Below are positions 33,904-42,211 of a stretch of 64,000 bases of DNA, in pieces. Where the stretch lies: the NCBI RefSeq assembly GCF_026013365.1, contig NZ_JAPDOE010000002.1, positions 1,240,001 to 1,304,000 on the forward strand, read 5' to 3'. Under the pieces are notes generated by a model, which worked only from the letters and a program-made list of their open reading frames with translations, ran no database searches and was not told the origin of the DNA. The number at the start of each line of letters is the position of its first letter. Within the stretch, counting starts at the first letter, position 1. Both the position numbers and the translations under genes were made by a program. The DNA is from Paenibacillus sp. LS1 (GTDB taxonomy: Bacteria > Bacillota > Bacilli > Paenibacillales > Paenibacillaceae).

Positions 33904-34425
33904 ATGAAACAACACTCTCAAGCTAGTGACTCTTCAAACATCTCACTACCAAAATCGTGGATACGTAGACATCCGATTTTCACTACATTTACATTATTGA
34001 TTCTTGTACTGTTTGCCGCCTTATTCTTGTATTTCCGGCTCCGTCCCTACTTCTCCACCTTTGACCGTTCTGAGAAAGGAGAATTGAGCTATTCGATGCC
34101 TTCGCGGAATGGTGAATATACCGCCGAGATTTATGGTATGCCCTATGGTGGTGCGGCAGGCGGGGTTACGATGTGGGTCGATGTGAAGAAGACGAATGCC
34201 CCTGATGATTCCACAGTAAAAACGATCTATCGTGCCGAGCACCACGGAAATAATCATCTCGAATGGGAAAATGAAAACACACTCCGAATTGAAAACTGGA
34301 ATGAGTACACAGATGAGAGCATTACCCTCAACACTGATGAGGAGATATATGATGGCAGGGGCTGGGCGTGCAAAAGCTTGCGGATGAAAGACCAGTATGT
34401 GCGATGTCTGGCACCTGAAAAGTAA
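33904..34425 (+). CDS. DUF5412-like membrane-anchored protein
   Basis: Protein of 173 aa with one transmembrane segment (about residues 24-46) and an extracytoplasmic domain: SMPSRNGEYTAEIYGMPYGGAAGGVTMWVDV, IYRAEHHGNNHLEWENENTLRIEN. The 'NGEYT-.-.-Y' plus 'W-.-N-.-.-T-.-.-I' pattern matches DUF5412. Function unknown. AAAGGAGAGCAATTTC precedes the ATG. It stands alone on the plus strand. Confidence 0.65.
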   Translation: MKQHSQASDSSNISLPKSWIRRHPIFTTFTLLILVLFAALFLYFRLRPYFSTFDRSEKGELSYSMPSRNGEYTAEIYGMPYGGAAGGVTMWVDVKKTNAPDDSTVKTIYRAEHHGNNHLEWENENTLRIENWNEYTDESITLNTDEEIYDGRGWACKSLRMKDQYVRCLAPEK

Positions 34426-34934
34426 AGCAATCTCGCCGCAAAATGACCTCCTGACTACATGGCTGATCATCTTGATGCGTGCGTAGTACTCACTGCATTC
34501 ACTCATCTGAAGCCTCACACGGTGCAAGCAGTTTGAAGTACAAAACATAAAGCAAGCCCCGCTCACCGACTTCCTCGGCAAGCGGGGCTGCTCTGCTCTT
34601 GTTCTACATATTTCCCTTTATCTGTTTATACTAAATTGTGGTCTGTACATGCTCGTTCACACTAACAATATCGTAGCTATCACACTTAAAACACATGACA
34701 ACTCATAATTTCTCTTTCACATCTATTCTACCGCTTAATCTTGAGTACCTTCTGTTTCTGCTCACAATTGTGCCTTCACACTCTATTTCTATCACTTTCA
34801 GCCTGATCGCATCTTCCAGCAACAATTAGTTTTTGTTGTCCTTGTCACTTCTAATTCAATCCATTTTCTCTATCTCTACTCCCGCTTCAAACTCTTCTGT
34901 TCTCATTCGTCCTTATCCGTCCCAATTCGTCAGC
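34426..34934. other. Gene-free stretch
   Basis: About 510 bp without a convincing gene. It contains the GC-rich hairpin at 34556-34588 and otherwise AT-rich, pyrimidine-biased sequence (many TCTAT, TTCTC runs). Confidence 0.45.
34556..34588 (+). terminator. GC-rich hairpin, probable terminator
   Basis: GCCCCGCT and AGCGGGGC, with an inner CCGA/TCGG stem; followed by only a loose T-rich run (CTCTGCTCTTGTT), so the terminator call is moderate. Confidence 0.6.
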
Positions 34935-36065
34935 CTACTTACGAGGTGACACTTCACCACGATCTTCCCGCTCCTTTATCTCTTTACGCACCACTACTTC
35001 AAGCTTCTGCCGATTCGCAAGCAATCCGGGATCATCTGGCAAGTACTCCCGGGCTTTAGTGTTATGCATCAATGCCTGCTCCCAGTTGCCCAGATGGGCA
35101 TAGCAGAGAGATAGTCGAGCATGTGGTAGCCAGGTGCGGCAGGCCAATGGTACTGGGCGCAGTCCCGGATCGCGGCTGCTAACGTCTACCGCCTGCATGT
35201 ACCAGTAGATCGCCGAAATGGGTTCCTGCCGTTCATGAAAGCAAGCTGCAATGGCACAGCAAAAATCAGCATGTGGCAGATCATACTGGAACGACTGCAG
35301 CAATGCGCCGAGCTTGCGGCCCGGCTCGCCAAGCCGTTCATGACATTCCGCTAGCCGCGCGCAGGCAATCAGGCGATCCTCGCGGTAACCGCTCGGCTGC
35401 TCCAGCAGCTTCGCGTACCCGCGTGCCGCCGCAGCATACTGCTTGCGGTCATAACATTCGCCTGCATAATAGAACAGCAGGCGACCTTGGGCTACGCCCT
35501 CTTCGGCGATCCATTTGCGCAGAATGCGCACGTTTCGCGCCGAATGATGTCCCGCTTCGCGGCGGTGCGTGACGGCAATGTCTGCCGTAATGACCCCGCT
35601 CGGCGGGAAGCTAAGCTGCTCGTGCAGCCGGCCATGCCAGCGGCACCCGGCATCCCGCTTGACCAGGCGAAGGCGTCGGTCCGTCACGAGCGGACTCCCC
35701 TCCGGCCCCTCGGCCAGCGTGTAGTTCAAGATCACAGCCGCCGTCTCCCCCTCAGACGGCAACTGCTGCTTCAACACCGCAAGCTTCGCCCGTTCCGATG
35801 GCAACAGCACATCGTCCGCATCCAGCCACAGGATATACTCCTGCGTGGCTTTGGCGAATGACTCATTCCGCGCTGCGGCAAAGTCTTCCTTCCATTCATA
35901 CGTGTAGACCTGGTCGGTATACTGCGCAGCGATGTCCATCGTATGATCTGATGAACCGGTATCCACAATGACGATCTCGTCCGCGATGCCGGCAACCGAA
36001 TCAAGACAGCGCGCAAGCGTGCGTTCCTCGTTCTTCACAATCATGCACAGACTGATGGTGATCAC
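34935..36065 (-). CDS. SunS-like family 2 glycosyltransferase with TPR region
   Basis: Protein of 376 aa. A GT-A fold at the N-terminus: ISLCMIVKNEERTLARCLDSV, EIVIVDTGSSDHT, ILWLDADDVL (DxD-like). Residues 200-350 form TPR-like helices (FYYAGECYDRKQYAAAARGYAKLL, LSLCYAHLGNWEQAL). This layout is that of the SunS family, whose best-known member glycosylates a lantibiotic-like peptide; others act on surface polymers. It starts with GTG at 36065, GGAAGGGG 8 nt upstream. Last gene of the surface-glycan cluster, separated from it by a repeat region. Confidence 0.82.
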   Translation of the reverse strand: MITISLCMIVKNEERTLARCLDSVAGIADEIVIVDTGSSDHTMDIAAQYTDQVYTYEWKEDFAAARNESFAKATQEYILWLDADDVLLPSERAKLAVLKQQLPSEGETAAVILNYTLAEGPEGSPLVTDRRLRLVKRDAGCRWHGRLHEQLSFPPSGVITADIAVTHRREAGHHSARNVRILRKWIAEEGVAQGRLLFYYAGECYDRKQYAAAARGYAKLLEQPSGYREDRLIACARLAECHERLGEPGRKLGALLQSFQYDLPHADFCCAIAACFHERQEPISAIYWYMQAVDVSSRDPGLRPVPLACRTWLPHARLSLCYAHLGNWEQALMHNTKAREYLPDDPGLLANRQKLEVVVRKEIKEREDRGEVSPRK

Positions 36066-36239
36066 GTTTTGAGCCCCTTCCTGTCGTACGCATATTGCGA
36101 AATTTCATAACGGTTTTGTTCTTTCATTGACTAGGTACTTCGAGCAAAGTACTAGCATTTGGTATTTGGAACTTAGCATTGGTACAGGTACCACCATTCT
36201 CAAAGTTCAGTAAAGAATACTTATCATTTTCACCGTGGC

Positions 36240-36389
36240 TAACGAACTGAGGTGACGCTATTTGGTGCATTTCAGCCAATTGGAAAATGTAACGAATCTG
36301 AGGCGCGCTATTCTCACATTTTAGGCAACCATTTCGTCGTTTATCGCAGCTTTCGGATGAAATAGCGTCACTGAGATTCGTTACATTTT
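36240..36389. repeat. Interspersed palindromic repeat, three copies of one unit
   Basis: A unit like TAACGAATCTGAGGTGACGC + TATTT occurs at 36240-36263 and 36284-36312 in plus orientation and at 36359-36389 inverted. The outer copies form a long inverted repeat. The 36066-36456 gap holds no other gene-like sequence; an apparent reading frame of about 107 codons is made of this repeat. Confidence 0.7.
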
Positions 36390-36456
36390 TCCCCTCTCCC
36401 AAATCACCAACATAAGACGTCTGAGATTCGACTTTCGAGCCCCCCATCCCTCTACT

Positions 36457-37206
36457 CTAAAGCGAGCCCCCACTCTCCTGACGGCGAAGTCGTTTCACCT
36501 GCTCCACCGCACTGTCCAGCGCCTTCTTGCGCTGCTTCATTACGCGAAGATGCTGTTGTTCCACCTCAGCAAAATGTACATGATCCAGCTCCATCCACTC
36601 CAACAATTGATCCATTTCCGGCGACATATGCAGCTGAGTTCTCCGCCGTTTGCGGGCCACGCAACATAGATATTTATGATGAACTTCCAGTTTCAAGACT
36701 TCAAAATACGGCATCAGGCACATCGCCAGGCTTCCTGCATAAAACGTCTGCTTGTGGTCATAGAACGGGTGATATCCATATGGCACGGTCACAACCAGCG
36801 TCCCATCCTCTTGCAACAGCCGATGAATCTGGACCAATAACGTCTCTGGATGAGCAAAATGCTCCAGCACTTCTCCAAGCAGCACCGTGTCAAAAGTAGT
36901 TCTTACTTTCCATTGCGTAATATCCAGCAACCGAAAATCCACATTGTTTCGAACCAGCCGGGATTCTTTGGCAAGCTCGCCTTGGGCATACCGGATACTC
37001 TCTTCCTCCAGATCAATGCCAGTGACATGAAATCCTTCACGTGCCAGCAGAATGGATGTAATGCCCTGACTGCACCCGACGTCCAAGATGCGTTTGCCTG
37101 TTGCCTCACGGCACATCCAGTGGATACGCGTTCTCGTCGCTTCATGAGAATCCTCAGAATTGATCTCGCCGTAGTAGCGTTCACTCACTCGATCATGATT
37201 CGCCAT
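36457..37206 (-). CDS. SAM-dependent methyltransferase, class I
   Basis: Protein of 249 aa. Motif I is RILDVGCSQGITSILLA, acidic residue GIDLEEES, motif IV LLGEVLEHFAHPETLL, then LLQEDGTLVVTVPYGYHP. The C-terminal 60 residues are a basic coiled-coil-like extension. Substrate probably a sugar or sugar nucleotide, from context. The ATG at 37206 has GGGAG 6 nt upstream and overlaps the end of the dehydrogenase gene by 14 nt. Confidence 0.82.
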   Translation of the reverse strand: MANHDRVSERYYGEINSEDSHEATRTRIHWMCREATGKRILDVGCSQGITSILLAREGFHVTGIDLEEESIRYAQGELAKESRLVRNNVDFRLLDITQWKVRTTFDTVLLGEVLEHFAHPETLLVQIHRLLQEDGTLVVTVPYGYHPFYDHKQTFYAGSLAMCLMPYFEVLKLEVHHKYLCCVARKRRRTQLHMSPEMDQLLEWMELDHVHFAEVEQQHLRVMKQRKKALDSAVEQVKRLRRQESGGSL

Positions 37207-38596
37207 GGGCATCTCCCGTTTTTCCTTGTCGAACAGGTTGGCCCAATACCACAATATTTCCCCCATGGCATCCGGCCGTTGCATTGCGTGTATCAAAAAT
37301 CAGCTTTGCATGATCCGCCATCTCCTGATAATTGAATCCCGAATGATCCGTCGTGATGATTACCAGATCAGCCCATGTCCACAATTCTGGCGCAGCAGAC
37401 CGGGACTGGAGCATCGTACCGTCATCCTTACGGAAGGCAGGCACCATTGGATCGGTGAAAACCACATCTGCGCCCGCTGCGCTCAGCAGCCGGAAAACGT
37501 CCAGCGCAGGTGATTCGCGCAGGTCGTCAATGTCTTTTTTATAAGCCATACCCGCCAGAACAACACGCGCTCCCTGAACAGATACACCATTCTGCTTCAG
37601 CAGCTCCCCTGCACGCTTCACCACTTTCTCTGGCATTTGCCGATTGGTTGCATCCGCCAGCTGGATGAATTGCAGCTCCGATCCCTGCCGGTTTGCAGCC
37701 CAGGACAGATAGATCGGATCGATTGGAATACAATGTCCGCCGATGCCGGGACCGGGATAGAATGGCATATAACCAAACGGCTTGGTGGCCGCCGCACCCA
37801 GCACCTCCCAGATATTCACACCCATCTGTTCACAAGCAGGAGTCAACTCATTCACCAGTGCAATGTTAACACTGCGAAATGTATTTTCGAACAACTTTGC
37901 CGTCTCTGCTACTGTCGTTGAACTGACCGGAACAACTTCGTTGAGAAACGAGCCGTAGAACTGTTTACCATAATCCAGACAGGCAGGTGTAGAGCCGCCA
38001 ATGATCTTCGGGGTATTTTTCACACCATAATTCACACTGCCCGGATCTACCCGTTCTGGAGAATAACAGACGTAGAACTGTTCTCCAGCTTGCCAGCCGT
38101 TTGCCGCTTCAATCGGTTGTTTTACGCGTTCCTCCGTTGTGCCCGGGTAGGTCGTGCTTTCCAAAATAACCAGGCTGCCCTCCTGCAAATAAGGAGTCAT
38201 GCCATCCACCGCTGCCGAGATATACGAGATATCCGGTTGATGCTCGGCGGTCAGCGGAGTCGGCACACAGATGACAATGACATTGGCTTGCGCAACCACT
38301 GCATAATCGGTACTTGCCGTGAACAACCCTGCCTGCATTAGAGACTGTACAACATCATCTTCTATACCGATGACATACGAATGCCCGGCACGCAGCTTGG
38401 CTACCTTGGAGGTATCGATATCGATACCGTGTACCTGATAACCTGCCTGTGCCATCTCCACAGCCATGGGTAAACCTACATAACCCAGACCGACGACAAC
38501 AGCTTTCAGGGAGCGGTCATTGATGTGTTGCAGTGTATTATGTTGCCGCTCCCCTTCTTTTCCCCCGTGCTGCTCGTGCTGATGATTCTCTTCCAT
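37193..38596 (-). CDS. UDP-N-acetyl-D-glucosamine 6-dehydrogenase-like, WbpA/TviB type
   Basis: NAD-dependent nucleotide-sugar dehydrogenase of 467 aa. Rossmann motif VVVGLGYVGLPMAVEMAQAG, central ETAKLFENTFRSVNIALVNEL, catalytic cysteine in FYPGPGIGGHCIPIDP. The FYPGPGIGGHCI form points to UDP-GlcNAc/UDP-ManNAc dehydrogenases rather than UDP-glucose dehydrogenase. ATG 38596 has GGAGG 8 nt upstream. The first 30 residues are a His/Gln/Glu-rich leader not found in the family. Product would feed a surface polysaccharide or spore glycan. Confidence 0.85.
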   Translation of the reverse strand: MEENHQHEQHGGKEGERQHNTLQHINDRSLKAVVVGLGYVGLPMAVEMAQAGYQVHGIDIDTSKVAKLRAGHSYVIGIEDDVVQSLMQAGLFTASTDYAVVAQANVIVICVPTPLTAEHQPDISYISAAVDGMTPYLQEGSLVILESTTYPGTTEERVKQPIEAANGWQAGEQFYVCYSPERVDPGSVNYGVKNTPKIIGGSTPACLDYGKQFYGSFLNEVVPVSSTTVAETAKLFENTFRSVNIALVNELTPACEQMGVNIWEVLGAAATKPFGYMPFYPGPGIGGHCIPIDPIYLSWAANRQGSELQFIQLADATNRQMPEKVVKRAGELLKQNGVSVQGARVVLAGMAYKKDIDDLRESPALDVFRLLSAAGADVVFTDPMVPAFRKDDGTMLQSRSAAPELWTWADLVIITTDHSGFNYQEMADHAKLIFDTRNATAGCHGGNIVVLGQPVRQGKTGDAHGES

Positions 38597-38631
38597 TCCT
38601 TCCACCTCCAAACGCTCCACCTCCCTTCGGT

Positions 38632-38672
38632 GGGCGTGTCTGAAAACTCCAAACGAGTTTTGAGACACGCCC
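38632..38672. repeat. Long hairpin between two operon genes
   Basis: GGGCGTGTCTGAAAACTC (38632-38649) and its inverted partner (38655-38672) pair at 17 of 18 positions around a 5-nt loop. It starts at the stop codon of the upstream gene and ends 36 nt before the next start. No T-run follows, so it is not a standard terminator; it may be a processing or stability element, or a REP-like repeat. Confidence 0.75.
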
Positions 38673-39661
38673 TAGTCGATATAGCCGCCTGCACGCAAGA
38701 AGCGGGCAATCGCTGGCTTGTTCATCATGGCACTGTCCGAACGATACTCGGAGAAGTTTACACGAGGCAGGTTACTGTACTGATCCGTCAGTCCCTTGTC
38801 CTGATGCTCCGGCAGGATGACATAATACTGCGCATCGTATTGATACGTACGCGGCGCTTCATAGGGCGAGATTAGCACTTCATGTAATTTCTCGCCCGGA
38901 CGTATGCCCGTCACCTTATAATCGAAGGATGGACGACCTGCCTGTTCCAACATGACGGAGGCCAGCTCCGTCATCTTGCAAGCTTTCATTTTCATCACAA
39001 AAGTCTCCCCGCCCACCGCCGCCTCAGCCGCCTTAAGCAGTAAATGTATGGCTTCGGTACGCGTTAGGAAAAAGCGGGTCATGCCTTTGTCCGTAATGGT
39101 CGGGCTCTTGCCTTCATCGATCTGACGACGAAACAAGGGTACGACACTGCCGCTGGTTCCCAGCACATTGCCGCCGCGGATGCAGACAAACCGAGTGCCT
39201 TCACTCAGCCAGTTGGCACGGATCATCATTTTTTCACCCAAAGCCTTTGTCATGCCATATACGTTAATCGGATCTACCGCCTTATCGGTGGACACATCAA
39301 TGACTTTGGGAACCTGCATGCGGATCGCAGCCCGAATAATGTTCTGCGTCCCAATCACATTGGTCTTGAACGCTTCATCCGGTTGGTCCTCGCAGACCGG
39401 AACATGCTTCAGCGCAGCCAGATGGAAGAGCACATGCACGCCTTTGCACGCATCTTCCACGGCCCGATAATCCCGGATATCCCCAATGACGAATCTCAGA
39501 CGCGGGTCATGGTTGAACTCACGCTGCATCGCAATCTGGGCGTATTCATTACGTGACAGAAGACGAATCTCAGCCGGGTCCTGCTCCAGCAGCACCTCGG
39601 TCAGCTTTTGACCCCAGGAGCCTGTTCCTCCGGTGATCAGAATCGTTTGTCCTTGAATCAT
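38672..39661 (-). CDS. CapD/PseB-like nucleotide-sugar 4,6-dehydratase (SDR)
   Basis: Extended short-chain dehydrogenase of 329 aa. NAD site TILITGGTGSWGQKL; FHLAALKHVPVCE; STDKAVDPINVYGMTKALGEK with the YxxxK active site; GGNVLGTSGSVVPLF. These are typical for UDP-GlcNAc 4,6-dehydratases/5-epimerases (PseB, CapE/CapD C-terminal half, FlaA1). It is a short soluble form, without the membrane half of CapD. Pairs with the downstream dehydrogenase in making an amino-sugar precursor. GGGAGGG lies 8 nt before the ATG. Confidence 0.85.
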   Translation of the reverse strand: MIQGQTILITGGTGSWGQKLTEVLLEQDPAEIRLLSRNEYAQIAMQREFNHDPRLRFVIGDIRDYRAVEDACKGVHVLFHLAALKHVPVCEDQPDEAFKTNVIGTQNIIRAAIRMQVPKVIDVSTDKAVDPINVYGMTKALGEKMMIRANWLSEGTRFVCIRGGNVLGTSGSVVPLFRRQIDEGKSPTITDKGMTRFFLTRTEAIHLLLKAAEAAVGGETFVMKMKACKMTELASVMLEQAGRPSFDYKVTGIRPGEKLHEVLISPYEAPRTYQYDAQYYVILPEHQDKGLTDQYSNLPRVNFSEYRSDSAMMNKPAIARFLRAGGYID

Positions 39662-39679
39662 GGATGAATCCCTCCCAGC

Positions 39680-40369
39680 TTAGATCATGAAGTCGCGTAA
39701 TACATGTGCCATCTCATCCCGGCTTAACCGGTCGTTGGGCGGTACTCGTTTGACTGAAGTATTGTTCGAATGCACGATATTGACATAATTGCGCGGAGCA
39801 AGCAGCTCGTGCGGCAGTTCAATGACATTGCCATGTGTACCTCTGCCCGGAAGCTTGACCCGGTACCCCGCTGCATATTCGGCCGTTTGATATAAGTAGA
39901 CATAGAATTGCGGAGAACGGTGAAATGCTGGCGCCATCTCGTTATTCACGCTGTCCCACAGATATCCGTTCTGGTTAATTAGCGCCATCGTCTGCGGTTG
40001 TGGCTGAATATCGTAGAGCTGTTGAATAAAAGTCTTATGGTACAGATCATCCGAATCCAGACGGGCAATATAGAGTTGCTCCGCACCTTTGGCAAACGCC
40101 AGAATGGCACGCACACTCTCAATATTGGTTCCAAAACGAATATTGGAAGGAAGCGGCTCCTGACCTGCCAGAATCTCCTGCATCAAGTCCCCCGATTCCT
40201 TGGACAGCTTCACCACGGTCAGAAAATCCTGATTCGTCTGTGCCTTCAGGCAATGCAATGTGAACGTGCGGAAGATGCTCATCCGACGCTCCAGCCATTC
40301 CCGCGTCAATCGCTGCGGGTCCATCCCGTAATTGTTGAAGTTAATCTCAATCACAACTTTCCTGGACAT
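39680..40369 (-). CDS. Putative rhamnosyltransferase-type glycosyltransferase
   Basis: Protein of 229 aa: VVIEINFNNYGM, RTFTLHCLKAQTNQDFLTVV, then LYIARLDSDDLYHKTFIQQL, which holds a DSDD metal-binding motif. This matches the 'putative rhamnosyl transferase' family (PF11316), a GT-A fold group. Sugar donor and acceptor unknown. ATG 40369 has GAGGAGG 6 nt upstream. First gene of the minus-strand glycan operon, divergent from the GT-D gene at 40680. Confidence 0.75.
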   Translation of the reverse strand: MSRKVVIEINFNNYGMDPQRLTREWLERRMSIFRTFTLHCLKAQTNQDFLTVVKLSKESGDLMQEILAGQEPLPSNIRFGTNIESVRAILAFAKGAEQLYIARLDSDDLYHKTFIQQLYDIQPQPQTMALINQNGYLWDSVNNEMAPAFHRSPQFYVYLYQTAEYAAGYRVKLPGRGTHGNVIELPHELLAPRNYVNIVHSNNTSVKRVPPNDRLSRDEMAHVLRDFMI

Positions 40370-40679
40370 AACATTCCTCCTCATGAACGCTGCAAATTCC
40401 GTTTACCGGATACAGACCTTTTTCAATGTGATGATACCGTCTTCTACGAAAACCTCTTCTACCTGACTGATTGCTTACGAGAAACATCCCGCTCGCCAAC
40501 CCAGCACTCTATAACATATGAATCGCTGATAGAAGCGGTAACGACAGATGTACTACCTTTCAACGAAATAGATTGATATACACTTGAAGATGGTGCCCTG
40601 CGGGTCGAACGTACATATCGTTACTGTAGCCGCAACATAGAATAGAGCAGTTCAATTTTCAAAGGGGGCAACCACTGGA
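40370..40679. other. Divergent intergenic region
   Basis: About 310 bp separate the two divergent glycosyltransferase genes. No small gene is seen. Promoters in both directions are expected; I do not see boxes good enough to list. Confidence 0.4.
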
Positions 40680-41390
40680 ATGAATTCGATCTATCTTGAA
40701 ATGGAAGGTGTGCTTGATCAGCTTGAAGCGGCGCTTCTTGAACAGCGTCCTCTTTCTCTGGTGCGAGTTGGCGATGGCGAGAATATCGTCATGTCTCAAG
40801 AAACCGTATGGCCCACAGAACAGGTTCTTCAGGAGCGTTGGGCCATTAAGGCCAATCTAGGACAAAAAGGACTGAGCCTTCCCAACCCGCAGCTACGGGA
40901 TGAGGTCGCGGCTTCCTTGCAACGGGCCGATATCGTCGGCATTCTTCCCCGCGGTGATAGCACCATTAACGCTCCGGATTATCTCAAAAGACCCCTGACC
41001 GATATGGTGTTTGCACATTTTGGCATCTCTCCTCCACTGACTTGTCATGCCTGTGTCAATCGGGAGCTGGCGCAGAACCCGCGTTTCTGGCAGATGCTTG
41101 CAGGCAAGCGTGTTCTTCTCGTTACCCGTGAGATTGAGGCACTGCGTGCCACGCTCGAACAGGAGCCGTATCATCTGAACATCGTGACTGCACTGCCCTT
41201 CGACAGCTATGATCAGAAGGAGGAAATGTTGCAATGGATTCAGACAAATCAAGATACCTTTGATGTTGCTCTCTTCTCCTGTGGTGTTAACGCCGTTATT
41301 CTTGCTGAGCGAACAGCTGCACTCGCAGGTAAAGTTGCCATCGACTTTGGCAAAGCCAACAACATCATTCTGAAGGGTCGCGCCAACTGA
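40680..41390 (+). CDS. GT-D fold glycosyltransferase-like protein
   Basis: Protein of 236 aa. SLVRVGDGENIVM is the R-x-G-D-G-E motif of GT-D (DUF1792-like) glycosyltransferases; ADIVGILPRGD, KRVLLVTREIEA and FDVALFSCGVNAVILAE continue a two-domain Rossmann-like fold. In streptococci the first DUF1792 enzyme adds glucose to serine-rich surface proteins; here the acceptor is unknown. AAAGGGGG lies 11 nt before the ATG. It has its own terminator (41456-41483). Confidence 0.75.
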   Translation: MNSIYLEMEGVLDQLEAALLEQRPLSLVRVGDGENIVMSQETVWPTEQVLQERWAIKANLGQKGLSLPNPQLRDEVAASLQRADIVGILPRGDSTINAPDYLKRPLTDMVFAHFGISPPLTCHACVNRELAQNPRFWQMLAGKRVLLVTREIEALRATLEQEPYHLNIVTALPFDSYDQKEEMLQWIQTNQDTFDVALFSCGVNAVILAERTAALAGKVAIDFGKANNIILKGRAN

Positions 41391-41455
41391 TCCACACGGA
41401 CACCTCCTTTAGATGAGCGAGCTACATTGAGATGTACTGAGGCTTGTATGACAAA

Positions 41456-41483
41456 AATCCCCGACTCCTTGAGCCGGGGGTTT
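41456..41483 (+). terminator. Rho-independent terminator after the GT-D gene
   Basis: ATCCCCG and CGGGGGT-type arms with a 10-nt loop, followed by TTTC. Confidence 0.65.
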
Positions 41484-41614
41484 CATGCTGAGCGCTAGTC
41501 GAAACCTATCGCTACATTACCTTATACTTCTTGGTTTCTGGGTATGACGCGAACTCTGCCGTGGGCGAAGCGATATTGAAGCACTCTGCTGTTCTCACAT
41601 TACGTCCTTCACAA

Positions 41615-42022
41615 CTAGTTGGTGGCTGCAATGCCATAAAACAATTCCGGCCCGGTTCTTACTGCTGTGGACACCCCCGAGATGAACGAAGTATACACAC
41701 TTTCCATTGCTGGTGGTGCAGACAGATCCTGAGCTGTGAACGAATGAAATTCGGCACCGCCGTTCTGTCCAACCGTACCTTCAGCACGGTAGATGACATA
41801 GAAGGGATCATATAGGAATCCCCGTACCAGCTCCACAACAAAGGTATCTCCCAGTTCTCCAGTAACACCTACTGTCCCGTTCAACGTAATAATGGGATTC
41901 ACCACGCCCTGTGTCTGAAGACCAATCGCGCCGAATGCTTCCGGGGATGGACCTAGAGATATTCCGGGCTGTCCTACGGTTCCCGAGTTCATCGAAGTTC
42001 TCATATCGAGAAACACGCCCAT
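41615..42022 (-). CDS. Hypothetical glycine-rich surface-type protein, 135 aa
   Basis: Protein of unknown family, with a low-charge, Gly/Thr/Val-rich sequence (PIITLNGTVGVTGELGDTFVVELVRG) alternating like beta strands, then FYVIYRAEGTVGQNGG and a C-terminus with SVYTSFISGVST. Style recalls C-terminal beta-jelly-roll domains of exosporium/spore surface proteins, but I cannot assign a family. GGAGG lies 8 nt before the ATG at 42022. It is monocistronic and convergent with the GT-D gene. Confidence 0.6.
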   Translation of the reverse strand: MGVFLDMRTSMNSGTVGQPGISLGPSPEAFGAIGLQTQGVVNPIITLNGTVGVTGELGDTFVVELVRGFLYDPFYVIYRAEGTVGQNGGAEFHSFTAQDLSAPPAMESVYTSFISGVSTAVRTGPELFYGIAATN

Positions 42023-42211
42023 GAGTAACACCTCCAATGCTATGGGATACCATATCCTATGAATCTCACAACTCTTCGGATTGGATGTATAGCAGATTCC
42101 ATGAACCTATTTTTATTTGTCGACTGTTAGTGGTATATTGAACTGCATAACGAAATGAACGGATCGTATGCACACAAGCGGTACAGGCTGTTCAGAAGGA
42201 GATTATTATTC

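Noticed and set aside
36124..36447. 107-codon minus-strand frame
   Set aside because: It consists of the interspersed repeat at 36240-36389 and has no ribosome binding site.
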